A stretch of DNA of 55,569 nucleotides from a virus: the IMG/VR virus record IMGVR_UViG_3300044644_002107, positions 1 through 55,569 of that record, one strand, 5' to 3'. Positions 7,972-16,920 of the stretch are shown here, one piece after another. How positions within the stretch are numbered: the first letter of the stretch is position 1; each line of letters opens with the position of its first letter. Below the pieces are notes generated by a model. It was not told where the DNA came from and did no database searches. It worked only from the letters and a program-made list of their open reading frames with translations. The translations under genes and the position numbers were made by a program.

Positions 7972-8991
7972 ATGTTTAACTCAATTCTAATCAAACGCAG
8001 ACCCTGGTGGAGTATTCTTGGAATGGGAGCTCCTGCTAGCCTTTCTGGTGGTGAACTCGCATTCAACGATATAGATCAAACATTGTACTACGGCTTAAGC
8101 ACGGAAACTGCGGGAATTTCCGCAATTGCAATTGCTGGTCCTGGTGCATTTGTTAGTCGTACCTTATCTCAAGACGTTTCTGGTGAAAAGACGTTCATTG
8201 ATAAGACTTACTTTAAGAGTAATGTTGAAATGAGCCAAGACTTAACCGTCTTCGGTAATTTAAGTGTCCTTGGTGATTTTACCCAAATCGACACAAACGT
8301 AACTACCACAAGTGCGTTTGAAATTACTAACTACGGTTCTACTACAGCTTTAACTGTTACTCAAGTCGACGGTTCAAATGACGTTGCTGAATTTAAAGAT
8401 GGTTCAAATACATCATTAATCGTCAAGGGTTCAGGATTTGTTGGTGTTAATACATTCGACCCAAACAAAACATTTACTGTTGTTGGAGATGTTTCTGCTA
8501 CAGGAACGCTTGACATCACTAGTGCTACAACTCTTCAAGATACTCTTTATGTAGCAAATGCTGCTACTTTTGCTAATACTGTTTCTGCTAACAGCACTTT
8601 AACAGTTGAAGGTTTAGCTACATTTAACAATGATGTTACAGTCGTTGATAAATTACAAGTTCAATCATCTGACTTCAACCCAGGTGTTGCTGGTAATCAC
8701 GTAGAAGTCGAAGGAACTACAGTTAAAGTAGTTCAAGATGGTGCAACGTCTGTTGAGGCAAACTACGGTTTAAATGGCATCTCTACTACTAACGCAAACG
8801 CCACTTATACAATTCAAACAGATAATAGCCAGGAGATCCTTATTAGTGCAAACGGTGGAGGTAACGATATTGATTTACAAGCTAGTAATGTAAACATCAC
8901 TACTGGAGATTTAGAAGTACAGTCAGGTGATCTTAACGGTAACGGAGCAAACTTCATAAACGACTTCATCATTGATGGTGGAACGTTCTAA
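7972..8991 (+). CDS. Tail-fibre/structural repeat protein
   Basis: 339 residues. Residues about 22-40 (ASLSGGELAFNDIDQTLYYG) form the 'GELAxNxxDxxLyy' element common at the start of phage fibre proteins. It is followed by SQDVSGEKTF and a series of short beta-type repeats (GNLSVLGDF, GDVSATGTL, STLTVEGLATF), as in trimeric beta-structured shafts. Residues about 110-175 (EITNYGSTTALTVTQ ... FVGVNTFDPNKTFTV) resemble a segment of the fibre at 51858-53876. The C-terminus ends IDGGTF, like the two preceding small proteins. It is followed by a strong terminator. Likely a virion fibre or decoration; the exact site is unknown. Confidence 0.8.
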   Translation: MFNSILIKRRPWWSILGMGAPASLSGGELAFNDIDQTLYYGLSTETAGISAIAIAGPGAFVSRTLSQDVSGEKTFIDKTYFKSNVEMSQDLTVFGNLSVLGDFTQIDTNVTTTSAFEITNYGSTTALTVTQVDGSNDVAEFKDGSNTSLIVKGSGFVGVNTFDPNKTFTVVGDVSATGTLDITSATTLQDTLYVANAATFANTVSANSTLTVEGLATFNNDVTVVDKLQVQSSDFNPGVAGNHVEVEGTTVKVVQDGATSVEANYGLNGISTTNANATYTIQTDNSQEILISANGGGNDIDLQASNVNITTGDLEVQSGDLNGNGANFINDFIIDGGTF

Positions 8992-9019
8992 TAAACATAA
9001 TTCATAAATAAAAAAAGCT

Positions 9020-9053
9020 AACCTCAGGATCCCAAGTCCTGAGGTTTTCTTTT
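9020..9053 (+). terminator. Intrinsic terminator after the fibre gene
   Basis: CCTCAGGA (9022-9029) pairs with TCCTGAGG (9037-9044), extended by AA/TT, around the loop TCCCAAG. It is followed by TTTTCTTTT. It lies 29 bases after the stop at 8991. Confidence 0.9.
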
Positions 9054-9081
9054 AAAAATAAATTCAATAAGTATATACCGT

Positions 9082-9288
9082 ATGTGGAACAACATTAAAA
9101 CATTCTTTCAAAAAGCATTTACAGAACAACCAGAGGAACCTGCACAAGAAGTATTTTCTTCAGAAAAAACCACAAAAAAAGCTCCTAAAAAAACTTCTGA
9201 AAAGAAAAATCCAACTCCAACGAAGAAAGAATCCCCAACTATTAAGCCTGGATCTACTTCTGTTATTAAGAGACTTAAAAATCAATAA
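9082..9288 (+). CDS. Small Lys/Thr/Pro-rich hypothetical protein
   Basis: 68 residues: a short amphipathic start (MWNNIKTFFQKAF), then a Lys/Thr/Pro/Glu-rich low-complexity tail (KKAPKKTSEKKNPTPTKKE). It sits alone between a terminator and the fibre gene at 9304. CAATAAGTA occurs eight bases before the ATG and could be its promoter. The basic tail could contact nucleic acid or a virion surface, but no family is recognised. Confidence 0.6.
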   Translation: MWNNIKTFFQKAFTEQPEEPAQEVFSSEKTTKKAPKKTSEKKNPTPTKKESPTIKPGSTSVIKRLKNQ

Positions 9289-9303
9289 CATTAAGTAAGA
9301 TCA

Positions 9304-11589
9304 ATGCCTTCTACGATTCTCCATAAGAGAAACGACACGCCAGGACATGCTCCTTCAACTAATTCGTTGAGCGCCGGAGAGCTAGCGATGAACGTTACAG
9401 ATGGAAAGTTGTTTATCAAAACAACTAACGACGATATTCGTTCGTTTTCTAATGATAGCCAAGTTCCTTACACTTTAGACAAAACACTCAGTTCTGTTGA
9501 ATTTCAGTATGGAAACAATTCAATAACTCAATCGTTTGGAGCGGTGTTGGGAGGATACAATAACGATATTTCTGGAGCTGGTTCAACTGTAATCAATGGA
9601 GAAGATAATGACATTGCCGGAGACTTTGCTCTTATAGGAGGAGGGTATAAAAACAAAATTACATCAGCTGGAGATTACTCAGCAATATTGGCCGGCAGCA
9701 ATAATTTAATTTCTCACGAAAACAGCTTTGCTATAGGGTCTAATTTAAGCTCGCATTCAGCCAATTTTGTTTATGTAAACAACCTAAGTGCTGAGAACGC
9801 CATATATGGAGACGGAGAGGGTATAACTAATCTTAATGCAACAAATCTTAAAAGTGGTACAATAGACGCTGCTAGACTTCCAATATTTAATGGTGATATA
9901 ACAGCAGACACTTCAGCTGGATCTGTAAGTGCTACGGTAGTAGCTATTCAAGGGGAACCAATATCTACTCAAACTCCAAACATTGGCCAGGTATTGCAAT
10001 GGACCGGAACTGCTTGGACTCCAGGGGCAATTACAACAGGTGGTTCTGGTGGTGGGGGGTTAGTTTATTATTTAAATTTTGAAAATCAAGCACAAGCCCC
10101 AACAACAAATCTCCCATCTACTCCTCATACACCAAGAGAGCTTGGAGCAGAAGGAACTATAGCATCTTCTTCTGTTACAAAAAATAACGTTTCAACAACA
10201 GGCTATGACTTAATTTGTGGATTTGTTTCTTTAACTGGTTCGCCTGGTTCAGTAACAATACCAGCAGGTCTGTGGGATTTTAATATATGGGCAAGTGCTA
10301 CTTCGACTACAACGAACCAAACGAGTTTATTGCTAAATGTATACAAGTATGATGGCTCGAACACTCCTACATTAATTGCATCTTCTGGAGATATCTTTGT
10401 GTATGATCCGATTACGACTGCTCAATATATTGGTTCTGTAGTATTTCCTCCAACAACACTTTTAGAAACAGATAGAATATACATTGAATTAACAGCTAAA
10501 GCAACCCAACATAATAAAAACATTACAATTTATTTTGGAGGAACAACACCGACTCATGTTCATACTACCTTTCCGAGTGTGCGTGGTTCTGGGTTAGTAA
10601 AAGTTATTAATGGTGTTTATCAGTCTCCAGCTTCTTTATTAGTTAACACAGACGTAGCAGCTAATGCCGCTATTGATCAATCTAAGATTAATGGATTAAC
10701 TGATGTAGCTGATAAAGCTAATTTGGTATTCACTACAGTACAAACAAATTCAGCAAATTGGGAATCTGTATATACAACATTTAAAACCACAAGTGCTGAT
10801 TTCGCTGTAGGTACAATTACAGACTATTTACCTTTAAGTGGTGGTACGATAAGTGGAAGTTTACATGTAACCCAAACACTAAGTTCTGCTTCAACAGTTT
10901 ACTCCCAAGAATTTGCTTACAACAGTACTGAAAGACCAGACCTAACAGGGGTTAAACAAGCATTAGACGAATTACTTTACACATTACCAGCCTTTAATAG
11001 TTTAACTGTAAATGGAGGAAACACATTAGAAGTGGGACAGTCCATAAGCACACCAACTATTTCTTGGACAACAAACAAAACATTTAATTCATTTACCTTA
11101 ACATTCCCTAACGGAACTACATCAAGTGGAAATGGTTCATTTTTATCAACAGGCGATCCAAGTTCATATACGTTTTCTTCATCAACAGGATCAAAAACAT
11201 GGTCTGTACAAGGTTCAGATTGGAAATCAGCAACAGCAAATAGATCAACTACTGTAAATTGGTATTATAAAGTTTATATGGGAGCTTTTAATACAACAAC
11301 ACCATCATCATCTGATGTTTTAACAAATACTCAACATAGTTCATTAGGATCAACAAGAACAACTCTCGGTTCGAAATCTATTACTTTAAGTAATGAATAT
11401 TTTTATGTGGCATATCCTGCTGCATTTGGAGTTACTTCTCAATTGAAAGTAAATGGTCTTAATTTTACTGATATAGCATCTGTTTATACAATAACCCCGT
11501 TTACAAATTCTTCTGGAGGAACTGCGAGTTATTATGTTTATAGAACAAATAATAAGTTAACAGGAACATATACAATGGAGGTCTTATAA
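9304..11589 (+). CDS. Large tail fibre with YadA-like head repeats
   Basis: 761 residues. It begins MPSTILHKRNDTPG followed by LSAGELAMNVTDGKLFIKT, the same 'GELAxNxxD' attachment element as the fibre at 7972. Residues about 65-165 contain YadA-type head repeats with alternating Asn-Asp-Ile and Gly-x-x-N (NNDISGAGS, DNDIAGDFA, YKNKITSAGD, SNNLISHENS, FAIGSNLS), a fold that forms trimeric left-handed beta-rolls. TNSANWESVYTTF near 480 is the S-A-N-W-x-S-V-Y repeat found in other fibres here. The C-terminal 200 residues are Ser/Thr/Gly-rich beta domain. ATTAAGTA stands six bases before the ATG. Likely a trimeric host-binding fibre. Confidence 0.8.
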   Translation: MPSTILHKRNDTPGHAPSTNSLSAGELAMNVTDGKLFIKTTNDDIRSFSNDSQVPYTLDKTLSSVEFQYGNNSITQSFGAVLGGYNNDISGAGSTVINGEDNDIAGDFALIGGGYKNKITSAGDYSAILAGSNNLISHENSFAIGSNLSSHSANFVYVNNLSAENAIYGDGEGITNLNATNLKSGTIDAARLPIFNGDITADTSAGSVSATVVAIQGEPISTQTPNIGQVLQWTGTAWTPGAITTGGSGGGGLVYYLNFENQAQAPTTNLPSTPHTPRELGAEGTIASSSVTKNNVSTTGYDLICGFVSLTGSPGSVTIPAGLWDFNIWASATSTTTNQTSLLLNVYKYDGSNTPTLIASSGDIFVYDPITTAQYIGSVVFPPTTLLETDRIYIELTAKATQHNKNITIYFGGTTPTHVHTTFPSVRGSGLVKVINGVYQSPASLLVNTDVAANAAIDQSKINGLTDVADKANLVFTTVQTNSANWESVYTTFKTTSADFAVGTITDYLPLSGGTISGSLHVTQTLSSASTVYSQEFAYNSTERPDLTGVKQALDELLYTLPAFNSLTVNGGNTLEVGQSISTPTISWTTNKTFNSFTLTFPNGTTSSGNGSFLSTGDPSSYTFSSSTGSKTWSVQGSDWKSATANRSTTVNWYYKVYMGAFNTTTPSSSDVLTNTQHSSLGSTRTTLGSKSITLSNEYFYVAYPAAFGVTSQLKVNGLNFTDIASVYTITPFTNSSGGTASYYVYRTNNKLTGTYTMEVL

Positions 11590-11590
11590 T

Positions 11591-12370
11591 ATGGCAAATA
11601 TACCTGGTACAATTTTAGCTGCAATGATCTCCCCTGGAGATACTACTGCAACATTTGCCACACACGAAGACATATACGGTAAAGGCGGATTAATGACTTT
11701 TACCTACTTGTCTTCTCTATCTAGTATACCACTAGATAGACAAAAAATTGGTATGCTTGTTTATATAAACGAAACAAGTGAGTATTATAAAGTTAACACA
11801 ACCGCATCTCCTTTAACAGATTATTCTATATTTGAAAACGGAGATATAGAAGTTAGTACGCTTGTAAGAACAAATTCTGCAAACTGGGATGCTGCATACA
11901 GTTCTGCTGGAGCAGATTTACAAGTTAGAGCTTTAACAGGTAACTGGGAATCTACATATACAACAGTTCAATCTAATAGTGGGAGCTGGAATTACCAGGG
12001 TACCGATTTAAAAGGCCTTTCTGCTAATTGGCAAACGGCATATGCTTATGTTAGTGCAAATTCTGTAAATTTAACAGCTACTAACATTTTTGTAAATAAT
12101 AATCTAACAGTAACAAATACCGTTTCTGCAAAATACTATCAAGGAACTTTAATTGATTGGATGACATTAGTTAGAGGTTATAAAACAACACCAACATTAT
12201 TAGCAACAATAGGAACTGGAGAAGTATATACATATGTATATGCAACTACGGGAACCGATAAAACGTATTATAGATACATAGCAACCAATGGAAGTGAAGA
12301 TTCTTTCTATGGAAATTTCTCTAATCCGACGCTAAGTAATCTGATAACAACCAAAAAAATAATTTTATAA
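11591..12370 (+). CDS. Tail-fibre segment protein with S-A-N-W repeats
   Basis: 259 residues, starting one base after the previous fibre gene. Residues about 90-165 carry loose repeats of N-S-A/G-x-W-x-x-x-Y (NSANWDAAYSS, LTGNWESTYTTVQ, NSGSWNYQ, LSANWQTAYAYV). These heptad-like repeats recur in fibres at 9304, 51145 and 51858 and probably form a coiled-coil or beta-coil shaft. The C-terminus is small and beta-rich. Lies in an apparent operon of three fibre genes (9304-15961). Confidence 0.75.
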   Translation: MANIPGTILAAMISPGDTTATFATHEDIYGKGGLMTFTYLSSLSSIPLDRQKIGMLVYINETSEYYKVNTTASPLTDYSIFENGDIEVSTLVRTNSANWDAAYSSAGADLQVRALTGNWESTYTTVQSNSGSWNYQGTDLKGLSANWQTAYAYVSANSVNLTATNIFVNNNLTVTNTVSAKYYQGTLIDWMTLVRGYKTTPTLLATIGTGEVYTYVYATTGTDKTYYRYIATNGSEDSFYGNFSNPTLSNLITTKKIIL

Positions 12371-12373
12371 TTT

Positions 12374-15300
12374 ATGGCATTTTCAGCACCTTCAGGAGGA
12401 GTAATAACACAAACAGGCAGAGACTTAAATTTTTCAGGTCTTGCGGGGAACGCAGGGGTTACAAGAACCGTAAATAGTGGTATAACATATTATGATTTTG
12501 GATTAAATAGGTTAGCTGTCCAAGGAACTGTTTTTCATGACCCCGAAAGAGAAGTTTTAATTTTCCAACATAACGCTACTAGTGTAGCTTCCGACGTATC
12601 ATGTTTGTACATATATAAAGCCGTAGATACTTGGATAGTTCCATCGTGGTCTAGAGATGCAGAGGGATATTTGGTTGTCGGTAGAGTTTCCCATGGGTAT
12701 TTGGCTGGTGATGCTATACATATACGAAGTACTAATGTAGGTGCTGTTAATAGAATACACAGGGTTCGTTCCGCTACAACAAATACCATTACTCTAGATA
12801 GTTCTATCTCATACCCTACACCAACTATAAATGTAGGTCAAATGGCTACCCTTCCACGTGCATGTTACAATTATGGAAAAGAAGTCACTACTTCTGGAAG
12901 AACTCGTTATGCAAAAGGAACTGGTATGTTTTTTACTGGATCAAGTACCACGATTTGGAATCCAAATGAATCCGCTATATCTTGTACTGCAACCTCCACG
13001 GCAGGTGGATTTTTTTGGGCAAGAGGCGGAAGCATTGTAAGTAACCGTCCTTTTAATCTTCAAGGTGCTCTTGATGTAGTTGGAACACAATTAATTGGAA
13101 CCAGACAAGTTGAAAATAGAGGGTTTGGTTATGGGATTATTGCAGATACAACTATATCAAGCGTGGATACATCAGATCTTAGAGCATTGACTGATCCGGG
13201 GTTTGTAGTGGAACAAGGTTCATTTTTTGAAACCGCAGCAGATCCATATTTTGAACTAAAAATTTTTAATTTAGATGTATCAAAAAACGCAAGAACTGTT
13301 GACATAGCTCATGATTGGTCGTCCACATATCCACATAGAGATTGGGTTATAATAAATTCAGTAAACGGATCTAATATAAAATCTATGTGGCGTAATGCTT
13401 CTACATCTCAAAGAGGAGGTTGTGTTGTTAAAAAACAAGTATCTTTTAATATAAAAGATACCAGCAATACTGCAATTTCTGGAGCAAAAGTTTATCTAAT
13501 AGATAACCCATCTGCTTATGCTAAGAACGTAACGTTCCCTAAACCCACCAATTTATCTTTTCAATACTACAACGGGGCTGGTAGCGAGTCTGGTGGAGTA
13601 TATGATGCAGTCAATGGTACAATGACGTACAATCTTACTGGTGCAATAACTTATCAAAAAACAACTGATTCCAGTGGCAATATTGGAACATTTAGTGTAA
13701 CTACAGCCTATCAATTTTTAGAATATGATTCGAATCAGTCTAGTGCATTAAGTGCAAACGGTGGTCCATATAATATTCCAAAATTTGTTGGTGGTCTTTG
13801 GCAAGAAGCAGATAATCAAAATCCCACACTTCAAGATTGGGATACAACTAGGTTTGGTGGTTTCTATAAAGTAGATCGTAGATCAAATAGTAACACAGAT
13901 GCTGATGACTTTACATTTAAATTTTGTTCATATAGACACTCCTTAGCTAATTCTATACAAGCATTAAAAGGAATTGGTGTATTATCAGTAAATTGGGTTT
14001 TATTTAATGATGCTACTATTACTGAAACAAATAAAACAATTGTTGATGCTTATACAACAATCGATACTCCAGAAAAATTTTATGATAGAGCAAAGTCATA
14101 TTTATATGATAACTTTGCAGGACAAACTTCTACATTAGTTACAAGAAATGGTAACGTTATAAATGTTGGTAGTTATAATGTTGTCATAGACACACTTGCT
14201 GCTAGTGCTTTTGCGTTCGATGGTACAACACTTACTATTAAAGCTGACAATTTTGTAGGTACAATACAGACAACTGGTACGCTTACCCTTTTAAATGGAG
14301 CATTTAATACCGACCCTCGATATATAGATTTAACTTTAGATGGTGCATCTATTGCAATATATGATGATGTTGGGGCGTTAAGATACTATACCTCTACTGA
14401 TCAAAATATAACATTACCATTAAGTTCTACTGGATTGTGGACTTACAAATATGCAAAATATGGATATAAATTGGGACAGGGATCATTTACAGTCAATGGT
14501 GGTGTTATTGAATTAACCCCAATATCTATACCAGATGTATATGTTTCTGATACTGTAATAAATGTGTCAGCATACAATACATTTTATAAAACTCAGCAAA
14601 TTTATGATTATCTTTCATACTACAGAACAACAAGTGCCGGTTTAGATTACGGAGATTTAAATTCTTACATTTCTACATTGGATATTGGTTCTAAAAATAT
14701 TATTCTTTTTGATTCTGCTTCGCCAGTGTTTAGTTATGATGGTTCTACATTCACTTTAAATACATTGAATCTATCTGGTGCAGCAATTACAACATCAGGT
14801 ACGATAAGTTTATCTGGTAATAGTTCAATTTCTGATATTACATTAACAACAGATGTAATAGATCAAACTCCAGCAGATTTAACTAATGTTGATATCAATG
14901 GCACTTTAGCTTATAATACCGATTCTCCAGCATCTATTACATATACTAATACAACGGTATCTACTGTAGTTAACAATGGAACGGGAACTGTTTTAATTCA
15001 AAGAATTAATTCCAGTATTAATAATGCAACTGATCCAGAGATTGATGATTATGCACCGACAATTATAAATGTAACACCAAACGGAGGCAGTGTTGCAATT
15101 TATAATAACTTAGGCGTAAGACAATATTTTATTAAAACTAATTCAACTGTAGTTCTTCCTTTTGATGCTACAGGTACGTGGTCGTATAAAGTTGCAAAAT
15201 ACGGTTTTGATTTAATAAATCAACCATTTACTATAAATTCATCTACTGGTGCAACAATTAACATTGTTCCAAATTATATTCCGGATAACTTTATTGATGC

Positions 15301-15961
15301 ACTTGAAGCTAATGTAGCAAATTATACCGATTTAAATAATGCAAATCAAATACATGATTATTTGATGTATTTTCAAACTTTATCAACAGGTATTGATTTT
15401 GGTGATTTAGAATTTGAAACATTTGGAACTATCACATTTACTAATGGTCTTGCATTGAGTGCAAATGCTTCTTCTATGGTATCCTTGTCAGGAAGTACTG
15501 TAATATTAAATTCAACTTATTTGACTGATGATATCACATTAGTTTCAACAAACGGAAATATCACACAACACAATGGAAATACAATTTCTGATGGTATTAA
15601 ATTGAGAGCAAATAATCTTGATAGTGAAATTTATTTTAATACCGTTGATTCAATTACATTTTATCCAAATGCAACAGACAGAGATAATAACGTTAACGGC
15701 AACATTACACTAACGAGTGCTACAATCTATAGATTTAAATATGGATCTACGGTAAGTGGTATAACATTTACAAATTATGCATATGCAAGAGTTACGGTAG
15801 GAGGAGCTACATTATTAGTTGCTACTCCAATTGCTCTCGGTACTAATACAATTGATTTTGGTGTCACTGGTAACTTGCAAACTCTTAACAATAATTTAAG
15901 AATCGTTAATACTGGTGTACAGAAGTCGAGTATATTGGTTCCACATACAACTAATATTTAA
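12374..15961 (+). CDS. Very large fibre/adhesin with internal duplications
   Basis: 1195 residues, starting 3 bases after the previous stop. The first 330 residues look like a beta-structured head. VSFNIKDTSNTAISGAKVYL near 355 resembles an immunoglobulin-like or carboxypeptidase-regulatory-like insert. The C-terminal half contains duplicated modules about 248 residues apart: LDGASIAIYDDVGALRYY (about 652) repeats as PNGGSVAIYNNLGVRQYF (about 898), and QIYDYLSYYRTTSAGLDYGDL (about 735) repeats as QIHDYLMYFQTLSTGIDFGDL (about 983). A partial third copy lies near 560. No peptidase or depolymerase motif is evident. Probably a receptor-binding or spacer fibre. It ends in a four-base convergent overlap with the next minus gene. 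Confidence 0.75.
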   Translation: MAFSAPSGGVITQTGRDLNFSGLAGNAGVTRTVNSGITYYDFGLNRLAVQGTVFHDPEREVLIFQHNATSVASDVSCLYIYKAVDTWIVPSWSRDAEGYLVVGRVSHGYLAGDAIHIRSTNVGAVNRIHRVRSATTNTITLDSSISYPTPTINVGQMATLPRACYNYGKEVTTSGRTRYAKGTGMFFTGSSTTIWNPNESAISCTATSTAGGFFWARGGSIVSNRPFNLQGALDVVGTQLIGTRQVENRGFGYGIIADTTISSVDTSDLRALTDPGFVVEQGSFFETAADPYFELKIFNLDVSKNARTVDIAHDWSSTYPHRDWVIINSVNGSNIKSMWRNASTSQRGGCVVKKQVSFNIKDTSNTAISGAKVYLIDNPSAYAKNVTFPKPTNLSFQYYNGAGSESGGVYDAVNGTMTYNLTGAITYQKTTDSSGNIGTFSVTTAYQFLEYDSNQSSALSANGGPYNIPKFVGGLWQEADNQNPTLQDWDTTRFGGFYKVDRRSNSNTDADDFTFKFCSYRHSLANSIQALKGIGVLSVNWVLFNDATITETNKTIVDAYTTIDTPEKFYDRAKSYLYDNFAGQTSTLVTRNGNVINVGSYNVVIDTLAASAFAFDGTTLTIKADNFVGTIQTTGTLTLLNGAFNTDPRYIDLTLDGASIAIYDDVGALRYYTSTDQNITLPLSSTGLWTYKYAKYGYKLGQGSFTVNGGVIELTPISIPDVYVSDTVINVSAYNTFYKTQQIYDYLSYYRTTSAGLDYGDLNSYISTLDIGSKNIILFDSASPVFSYDGSTFTLNTLNLSGAAITTSGTISLSGNSSISDITLTTDVIDQTPADLTNVDINGTLAYNTDSPASITYTNTTVSTVVNNGTGTVLIQRINSSINNATDPEIDDYAPTIINVTPNGGSVAIYNNLGVRQYFIKTNSTVVLPFDATGTWSYKVAKYGFDLINQPFTINSSTGATINIVPNYIPDNFIDALEANVANYTDLNNANQIHDYLMYFQTLSTGIDFGDLEFETFGTITFTNGLALSANASSMVSLSGSTVILNSTYLTDDITLVSTNGNITQHNGNTISDGIKLRANNLDSEIYFNTVDSITFYPNATDRDNNVNGNITLTSATIYRFKYGSTVSGITFTNYAYARVTVGGATLLVATPIALGTNTIDFGVTGNLQTLNNNLRIVNTGVQKSSILVPHTTNI

Positions 15962-16230
15962 AGTTCGTATCCTTCTTCTAATACTTCGTAGTTGATTACA
16001 GAATCTAATTTAAATGAACGGAAGGCACTCTTTTCAACGTCCCACACCACTACGAGATTATCGTTTTCTTTTTTGTCCCTTTTACGTTCAGTTTTAGGTT
16101 CGTAAGGCACTACGACATCTTCATGCAATGTGCACGTCATTTTTCGCTGAGCTCCGTTTGTTTTAGTAAATGTGACTCTAACGTATTTTTTCTGGAGGAG
16201 TTCAGTTAGTTTATTTTTTTCGATTACCAT
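15958..16230 (-). CDS. WYL_2 (DUF2693)-like small protein
   Basis: 90 residues. The pattern LLQKKYVRVTFTKTNGAQRKMTCTL, then NLVVVWDVEKSAFRSFKLDSV, is that of the phage WYL_2/DUF2693 family: a small SH3-like beta barrel with 'V.FTK.dGt.R.m.CTL' and 'v.v.Dve...wRsfr.d.i'. Family function is not established; related WYL domains bind ligands or nucleic acid. A second relative is encoded at 33830-34216. The stop region overlaps the fibre gene's stop by four bases (convergent). Confidence 0.7.
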   Translation of the reverse strand: MVIEKNKLTELLQKKYVRVTFTKTNGAQRKMTCTLHEDVVVPYEPKTERKRDKKENDNLVVVWDVEKSAFRSFKLDSVINYEVLEEGYEL

Positions 16231-16273
16231 AAATAGAGCGTACCTGGGAATTAAGGTTCTTCAACAGTAAAAC

Positions 16274-16281
16274 AATAAATA
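16274..16281 (+). promoter_or_regulatory. Late-promoter-like motif AATAAATA
   Basis: AATAAATA followed by ACTTTT and the ATG at 16288 (spacing 6). Same element as before several other genes here. No Shine-Dalgarno site is visible in between, so a transcript would be leaderless or nearly so. Confidence 0.55.
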
Positions 16282-16287
16282 ACTTTT

Positions 16288-16920
16288 ATGACACCGCTTT
16301 TAACTGCTACTCCGGGAACTTCTCCTACATATAATACAGGAATGGCTGAAACGTTTTCTTGGGTTCCGGTAGAAGGAGCGGGGCGTCCATTGTATGCCAA
16401 AGCAACATATCTCACGAATGCTTCAGACATAAGCATTACTACAGGAGCTCTCTCGTTGGACATGACTCCGACAAATAATAAAATTGACACTACAAACACT
16501 AAACTTAATACTGTCAACACAAAGTTAGATTCTTTAACTGCTATTCAGACTAGCAAACAAAATGAAATTATTACTTTGTTGAATAGCGTAACTGGCATGG
16601 CAATACAAGTTGATTTAAATACGAATGATTTAAACTTAAACGTCGATCAAGTTGAAACGTTAATGCAGCGTCTCACGGCTCAAATGGAAATCCAAAACGG
16701 CCAAATTGGAGTGGACGTATTAGTGCCAGGAACAACTCATACTGGCAAGTGGACAAAAATTACTGTAATTTCTGCTGCTAAGTTTCAAACGTTTGAAGCT
16801 CAAAATTCCAATACTTCAAATATAACATCCTTTGAGCTGCCTTATTATTTTAGCTTTTCTGCTCCAATTACATCATTAAGATTGGCCTATGGAGCAGTCA
16901 TTGCATCAAGAGGAATTTAA
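16288..16920 (+). CDS. Hypothetical coiled-coil virion-type protein
   Basis: 210 residues. Residues about 60-90 form a repeat helix (NNKIDTTNTKLNTVNTKLDSL), followed by further helical segments to about 140; both ends are beta-rich. That layout (small domain, coiled coil, beta domain) is common in trimeric fibre or connector proteins. The antisense frame is also open but lacks such order. It starts six bases after AATAAATA and ends in a four-base convergent overlap with the membrane-protein gene. Function unknown. Confidence 0.7.
   Translation: MTPLLTATPGTSPTYNTGMAETFSWVPVEGAGRPLYAKATYLTNASDISITTGALSLDMTPTNNKIDTTNTKLNTVNTKLDSLTAIQTSKQNEIITLLNSVTGMAIQVDLNTNDLNLNVDQVETLMQRLTAQMEIQNGQIGVDVLVPGTTHTGKWTKITVISAAKFQTFEAQNSNTSNITSFELPYYFSFSAPITSLRLAYGAVIASRGI

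Noticed and set aside
16251-16520. Minus-strand open frame with a hydrophobic start opposite the gene at 16288
   Set aside because: It begins inside the antisense of a coherent coiled-coil gene with a late-type motif before its start; no homology-like features.
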